NCBI RefSeq assembly: GCF_019455385.1
Contig: NZ_JACOFR010000025.1
Span: 1-64,000, forward strand
Reading direction: 5' to 3'
Source: Bradyrhizobium sp. BR 10289
Lineage (GTDB): Bacteria; Pseudomonadota; Alphaproteobacteria; Rhizobiales; Xanthobacteraceae
Length of the DNA stretch: 64,000 nt
The notes under the pieces are model-generated. The model worked only from the letters and a program-made list of their open reading frames with translations. It was not told the DNA's origin and did no database searches. Both the position numbers and the translations under genes were made by a program. Positions 60,213 to 64,000 of this stretch are shown piece after piece (the first letter of the stretch is position 1; each line of letters starts with the position of its first letter).

Positions 60213-61028
60213 CTAATCTCTTAGATCATTCACCCGCTTCACCCATGCCCGCACATCGGCGAGCACCGCGGGCAGCACCGCCTTGACCTCGGCGACCGTC
60301 ATGCCCGCCTTGACGCGGGGATCGTACAGCAGATTGAGGATGTACTGGTCGTAGACGTCGAAATAGCCCATCGAGACGTTGTCGTTGAACATCGTCCACG
60401 GCACGCTGGTGGTGTCGTTGATCGGCCCGAGCGATTGCAAGAGCTCCTCATAGGCGCAGTCGAGGAAAGTGAAGTCGCCATTGTCGACGGTGAGGATGAC
60501 GTCGGAATGCTCGATCTCGAAATTGTCGTTCTTGCGGAAGCCGGACAGGCATTGCGGATCGAGCGAGGTGCGGATCTCGCGCGCCTTGTCGACGCCGTAG
60601 AAGCTCGAGATGGTGCGGAAGAGGTCGCGGTCGCGCACCAGTTTCACCCGCACATTCGCCGCCTCGCTGGTCGCGGTCATCGCGATGTCGAGATGCTGCA
60701 CGCGCGCGCCGATGTCGGCGACGACTTTTGCCAGTTGCGTCTTGCGGTCGGCGCGGTCGCTCTCGGCGAACACGCGCACCGGCCCGTCGAACTTGCGGAT
60801 GCGGTCGACGCGGCCAGCGAGGTGGTATTCGGCGCCAAAGGCGGTCTTGAGAAAACCCTCGACGATCTCGCCGTCGGTAAAGCTCTTCTTCTCGGCGCGC
60901 TGGCGCGAGGCGATCGCGGGCAGCTCGCCCGCGACGGCCATGGTAGCGGTGTCAGAGACAAATGTGAACGCGGCCAACGCCAGCAAGGCGGTGCGGAAGG
61001 CGGGCGAGGCCGGGTTGAATGCACTCAT
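60213..61028 (-). CDS. DUF2927 family secreted protein
   Basis: The 271-residue protein has a signal peptide (MSAFNPASPAFRTALLALAA, cleavage near VAGEL) and the DUF2927 pattern FLKTAFGAEYHLAGRVDRIR, ESDRADRKTQLAKVVADIG, QCLSGFRK and ILNLLYDPRVKAGMT. The family is of unknown function and probably acts in the periplasm. ATG 61028 is chosen because the signal starts there. It lies next to an L,D-transpeptidase gene with a repeat between them. Confidence 0.88.
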   Translation of the reverse strand: MSAFNPASPAFRTALLALAAFTFVSDTATMAVAGELPAIASRQRAEKKSFTDGEIVEGFLKTAFGAEYHLAGRVDRIRKFDGPVRVFAESDRADRKTQLAKVVADIGARVQHLDIAMTATSEAANVRVKLVRDRDLFRTISSFYGVDKAREIRTSLDPQCLSGFRKNDNFEIEHSDVILTVDNGDFTFLDCAYEELLQSLGPINDTTSVPWTMFNDNVSMGYFDVYDQYILNLLYDPRVKAGMTVAEVKAVLPAVLADVRAWVKRVNDLRD

Positions 61029-61111
61029 CGTCACGCGACGCTGCCGTATTCGCGCCCCGCGCACAAGTCCGCAAATTCACGCGGCCAGCGGGTTTCGGCT
61101 GCCCGTCCTTT

Positions 61112-61229
61112 ACCTCTCCCGCATGCGGGAGAGGTCGCCGCGTAGCGGCGGGTGAGGGTTTTTTCCTCCGGGGATTGTCCCATTGCGGAGACACGCTCTC
61201 CCCAACCCTCTCCCGCAAGCGGGAGAGTG
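61112..61229. repeat. Dyad repeat, family A copy 6
   Basis: CCTCTCCCGCATGCGGGAGA and CCCTCTCCCGCAAGCGGGAG are the arms. GGTGAGGGTTTTTTCCTC and GGGGATTGTCCCATTGCGGA lie inside. It is nearly identical to the copy at 51402. It lies between the DUF2927 and L,D-transpeptidase genes. Confidence 0.8.
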
Positions 61230-61233
61230 CGCT

Positions 61234-61809
61234 TTAGTTGTTCAGCACCACCACGGTGGTGCCGACGCCGACGCGGCCGTAGAGGTCGGTGACGTCGTCG
61301 TTGGTCATGCGGAAGCAGCCCGAGGACACCGCCTGGCCGATCGTCTCCGGCTCGTTGGAGCCGTGGATGCGGTAGAGCGTCGAGCCCAGATACATCGCGC
61401 GTGCGCCGAGCGGGTTCTCGATGCCGCCCTTCATGTGGCGCGGCAGATCGGGCCGGCGCGCCAGCATCTGCGAGGGCGGCGTCCAGTCCGGCCATTCCTT
61501 CTTGGCGGTGATCTTGTGCACCCCGCCCCAGCGGAAGCCGTCGCGGCCGACGCCGATGCCGTAGCGCAGCGCCTGGCCATTCTGGAGCACCAGATACAGG
61601 CGGCGCTCCGAGGTGTTCACCACGATCGTGCCCGGGGCGTAGTTGCCGTTATACATGACGGTGGTGCGGGGGATCGGGCTCGAGCCACCACGGAAGAAGT
61701 TCGGGCCGCCGCCCATGATGTCGCGCGAGTCGTATTCTTCGGCGAATGCGCCGGCGGTGGCCGACAGCAATGCAATGGCGGCAAGCGGTGCGGCAAAAAA
61801 CCGGATCAT
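61234..61809 (-). CDS. L,D-transpeptidase (YkuD)
   Basis: The 191-residue protein has a signal peptide (MIRFFAAPLAAIALLSATAG, cleavage near AFAEE) and the YkuD motif: His149 in YRIHGSNEP and the nucleophile Cys165 in SSGCFRMTNDD. It forms 3-3 crosslinks in peptidoglycan or attaches proteins to it. ATG 61809 has GGGGAAA upstream; the longer reading to 61872 is rejected. It is divergent from the ThDP gene at 62075. Confidence 0.93.
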   Translation of the reverse strand: MIRFFAAPLAAIALLSATAGAFAEEYDSRDIMGGGPNFFRGGSSPIPRTTVMYNGNYAPGTIVVNTSERRLYLVLQNGQALRYGIGVGRDGFRWGGVHKITAKKEWPDWTPPSQMLARRPDLPRHMKGGIENPLGARAMYLGSTLYRIHGSNEPETIGQAVSSGCFRMTNDDVTDLYGRVGVGTTVVVLNN

Positions 61810-62074
61810 TGTTTCCCCCACAAATATTCGATTCAACCGATGCCAGAGGCCATATTTGCGGGCTTTCCGCAAGCCACGGCCGCGTGAGGCAGCTCATCCT
61901 TAACGGATGGCGTTACCAAATCGGCAACCGCGCCAATTTGTCCGAAAGCGTTAGCCAAACCGGCGGGTCGTGATGCGGGGCAGGGCCGCAATGCCGGCTA
62001 TTGCTTTGACGAAATCGGCGAACAATGATTGATCGAACGGATCGCTGGACATAACCGGTTGCGGAGCAAAAAGA

Positions 62075-63622
62075 ATGAACGGTGCGGAAAGCCTGGTGCG
62101 GACGATGGTCAAGGGTGGGGTGGATGTCTGCTTCACCAACCCAGGCACCTCCGAGATGCATTTTGTCGCAGCGCTCGACCGGGTGCCGGGTATGCGCTGC
62201 GTGCTCGGCCTGTTCGAGGGCGTGGTGACGGGCGCCGCCGACGGCTATTACCGCATGAAGGGCACGCCGGCCTCGACCCTGCTGCATCTCGGCCCCGGCC
62301 TCGCCAATGGCCTTGCCAATCTGCACAACGCCAAGAAGGCCAATTCCGGCATCGTCAATATCGTCGGCCAGCACGCCGTCTACCACATTGACTACAACGC
62401 GCCGCTGACCTCCGACATCGAGGGCCTGGCCCGGCCGATGTCGTCCTGGGTCCGTACCTCGCCGAATTCCAAGTCGGTTGCCGCTGACGGCGCCGCGGCG
62501 ATCGCCGCGGCCAGGAGCGCACCGGGGCAGATCGCGACCCTGATCCTGCCCGCCGACACCGCCTGGAACGAGGCCGACGGCATCGCCGAGGTCCCGGCGG
62601 AGCAGCAGCGCGCCAGCTACTCGCCGCAGGCGGTCGAGCAGGCCGCAAAAATCCTGCACGGCGACGGCGAGGGCACGCTGCTGCTGATGACCGGCAGCGC
62701 CCTGAGCGAGCAGGGCCTGGCGCTGGCCGAGCGCATCGCCGCCAAGACCGGCTGCACCGTGATGGGCCCGACCTTCCGTCCGAAAATGGCGCGCGGCCGC
62801 GGTCGCTATTCGATCGACCGCATCCATTACGTCATCGAGAACGCGCTGCCGATGCTGGCAAAGTTCCGTCACATCGTGCTGGTCGAGTCCGACGATCCCG
62901 TCGCGTTCTTCGCCTATCCGAACAAGCCGAGCATGCTCAAGCCCGAAGGCTGCGAGGTCCATCGCATGACCTCCTGGGGCGAGAATTCGGTGGCGGCGCT
63001 GGAAGCACTCGCAGGTGCCGTCAAGGCCAGCGCCAAGGACGTCAAGCCGCAGGCCTTGGCTGAGCTGGTCAAGCCGACCGGGGCGCTGACCCATGCCTCG
63101 ATCGCTCAGGCGATCGCCTATGCAATCCCCGAAAACGCGATCATGGTGGACGAGTCCCTCACCACCGGCCGCGCCTTCTTCCCGCCGACGGCCGCCGCCG
63201 CGCCGCACGACTGGCTGCAGAACATGGGCGGCTCGATCGGCTTCTCCACGCCGCTGTCGATCGGCGCGGCGGTTGCCTGTCCGGACCGCAAGGTGATCAC
63301 CATGGTCGGCGACGGCAGCGCGATGTACACGATCCAGTCGCTGTGGACGCAGGCGCGCGAGAATCTCAACATCGTCACCATCGTGTTCGCCAACCGCATC
63401 TACCAGATCCTGCGCGGCGAGTTCGACAATGTCGGTGCCGGCGAACCCGGCCAGCGCGCCAACGACATGCTCCGCCTCGATCGTCCGACGCTCGATTTCG
63501 TCGCGCTCGCCAAGGGCATGGGCGTGCCGGGCCGCGCCGTCACCAATGCCGACGAGTTCAACAAGGCGCTCGCCGAAGCCGTCGCCGAGCCCGGCCCACG
63601 GCTGATCGAAGTTCAGATGTAA
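62075..63622 (+). CDS. Acetolactate synthase-like ThDP enzyme
   Basis: The 515-residue enzyme has the ThDP fold: TNPGTSEMHFVAAL at the N-terminus, the catalytic Glu in GLFEGVVTGAADGY and the cofactor motif GDGSAMYTIQSLWTQARENL followed by FANRIYQIL. It resembles IlvB-like or IlvX proteins of unsettled role, shorter than true large subunits. No small regulatory subunit is nearby, so it is unlikely to serve in branched-chain synthesis. It starts after AAAAAGA, a weak ribosome site. Confidence 0.9.
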   Translation: MNGAESLVRTMVKGGVDVCFTNPGTSEMHFVAALDRVPGMRCVLGLFEGVVTGAADGYYRMKGTPASTLLHLGPGLANGLANLHNAKKANSGIVNIVGQHAVYHIDYNAPLTSDIEGLARPMSSWVRTSPNSKSVAADGAAAIAAARSAPGQIATLILPADTAWNEADGIAEVPAEQQRASYSPQAVEQAAKILHGDGEGTLLLMTGSALSEQGLALAERIAAKTGCTVMGPTFRPKMARGRGRYSIDRIHYVIENALPMLAKFRHIVLVESDDPVAFFAYPNKPSMLKPEGCEVHRMTSWGENSVAALEALAGAVKASAKDVKPQALAELVKPTGALTHASIAQAIAYAIPENAIMVDESLTTGRAFFPPTAAAAPHDWLQNMGGSIGFSTPLSIGAAVACPDRKVITMVGDGSAMYTIQSLWTQARENLNIVTIVFANRIYQILRGEFDNVGAGEPGQRANDMLRLDRPTLDFVALAKGMGVPGRAVTNADEFNKALAEAVAEPGPRLIEVQM

Positions 63623-63630
63623 GGCTCTTC

Positions 63631-63872
63631 ACCTCTCTCCGCCCTTCTGCGGGGAGAGGTCGGATTGCCCCCGGCGATGCGCAGCATCGTCCGGAGCAAT
63701 CCGGGTGAGGGGCAAGGCACGCTGCCGGTCCGGGCAAAGGTCTATCCGACTCGCGCGCCGCGCGCATTCCACCTATCATTCGATCGCGTTTGCGGAAGCG
63801 GCCCCTCACCCGACCCTCTCAGCGCGAGCAAAGCTCGTCGCGGCCCCGTCGGAACGAGGCGAGGGAGCGAGA
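63631..63872. repeat. Dyad repeat, family A copy 7
   Basis: CCTCTCTCCGCCCTTCTGCG faces GCGGGGAGAGGTCGG. GGCGATGCGCAGCATCG is an inner palindrome. GGGTGAGGGGCAAGGCACG is shared with the copy at 2801, as are the last AGCGCGAGCAAAGCTCGTCG and GCGAGGGAGCGAGAG segments. It fills the gap after the ThDP gene. Confidence 0.8.
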
Positions 63873-63916
63873 GACCGGTCGGGACGCATGGAGGTCGGAA
63901 CAGGCCCGGAGGCACG

Positions 63917-64000
63917 ATGCAGACCGAGCTGAACAAGGTGATCGCGGCTGTAAGGGACTTCTACGCCCACGAACAGTTCCTGTTCGCAAAGGATGTCGGC
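63917..64000 (+). CDS. Start of an unidentified gene, cut by the window edge
   Basis: ATG 63917 follows GGAGG (63909-63912 region) at a good distance and reads MQTELNKVIAAVRDFYAHEQ, then FLFAKDVG to the window edge. Only 28 codons are visible. They look like a soluble helical N-terminus; no family can be named from this. Confidence 0.7.
   Translation, partial: MQTELNKVIAAVRDFYAHEQFLFAKDVG

Noticed and set aside
62075..63622. True acetolactate synthase large subunit
   Set aside because: It is shorter than IlvB, has no small-subunit partner and lacks the usual NN after the cofactor loop, so only an IlvB-like call is made.
2801..63872. CRISPR-like arrays among the repeats
   Set aside because: The repeats are scattered, have dyad symmetry and variable middles, and are not arranged as short direct repeats with even spacers. 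No cas gene is seen.
1..64000. tRNA or rRNA genes
   Set aside because: No cloverleaf with a GTTCGAATC-type T-loop and no rRNA-like stretch was noticed by eye; a tRNA search program would settle this.

Overview
The window looks like chromosome from a high-GC alphaproteobacterium of the Bradyrhizobium/Nitrobacteraceae type. This is an inference from gene content: SorAB sulfite dehydrogenase, two CYP153 P450s, PutA with a divergent Lrp regulator, a YcjX/YcjF pair and many TPP and CoA-ester enzymes. It also rests on the dense palindromic intergenic repeats. No tRNA, rRNA, insertion sequence, phage gene or CRISPR array was seen. 54 coding loci are listed; one is frameshifted and one runs off the right edge.

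Layout. 0-16 kb: Tex, a Gly-rich secreted protein, an OmpR-type two-component pair, a degenerate S1C/PDZ protein with a LuxR-type partner, a VOC protein, a diguanylate cyclase, a DapA-family aldolase, a lone CoxL-type molybdenum subunit, a crotonase lacking both canonical glutamates, and a LemA/TPM group. 16-21 kb: a LacI-type regulator, an M20 hydrolase and an amino-acid-type ABC importer arranged around a near-perfect LacI-type operator. 21-36 kb: envelope and TPR proteins, a CaiB-type transferase, putA with its Lrp regulator, a cold-shock protein, sorAB, and a membrane/ferredoxin/nucleotide-cyclase fusion. 36-43.7 kb: a GT39 transferase, ycjF with a frameshifted ycjX, a hemolysin-III protein, two SDRs and a MarR repressor with a perfect 25-bp palindrome. 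43.7-49.6 kb: a four-gene acyl-CoA/ThDP operon divergent from a LysR gene. 50-53 kb: two tandem CYP153 genes. 53-55.4 kb: a DUF898/M48 pair. 55.4-58.6 kb: a URC-type uracil catabolism cluster whose leader holds a terminator-like hairpin. 58.9-64 kb: a PLP enzyme, a DUF2927 protein, an L,D-transpeptidase, an acetolactate-synthase-like enzyme and the start of one more gene.

At least five families of dyad-symmetric repeats fill the gaps between genes. In two places the repeat appears to supply the end of a gene: the start codon of the first TPM gene and the C-terminal tail of the GT39 gene.

The most interesting leads are the URC leader attenuator together with the altered PRPP loop of its uracil phosphoribosyltransferase, the ThDP/CoA operon, the redox-cyclase fusion, the ycjX frameshift in a (GC)5 tract, the S1C pseudoprotease, and the LacI-controlled uptake/hydrolysis cassette.
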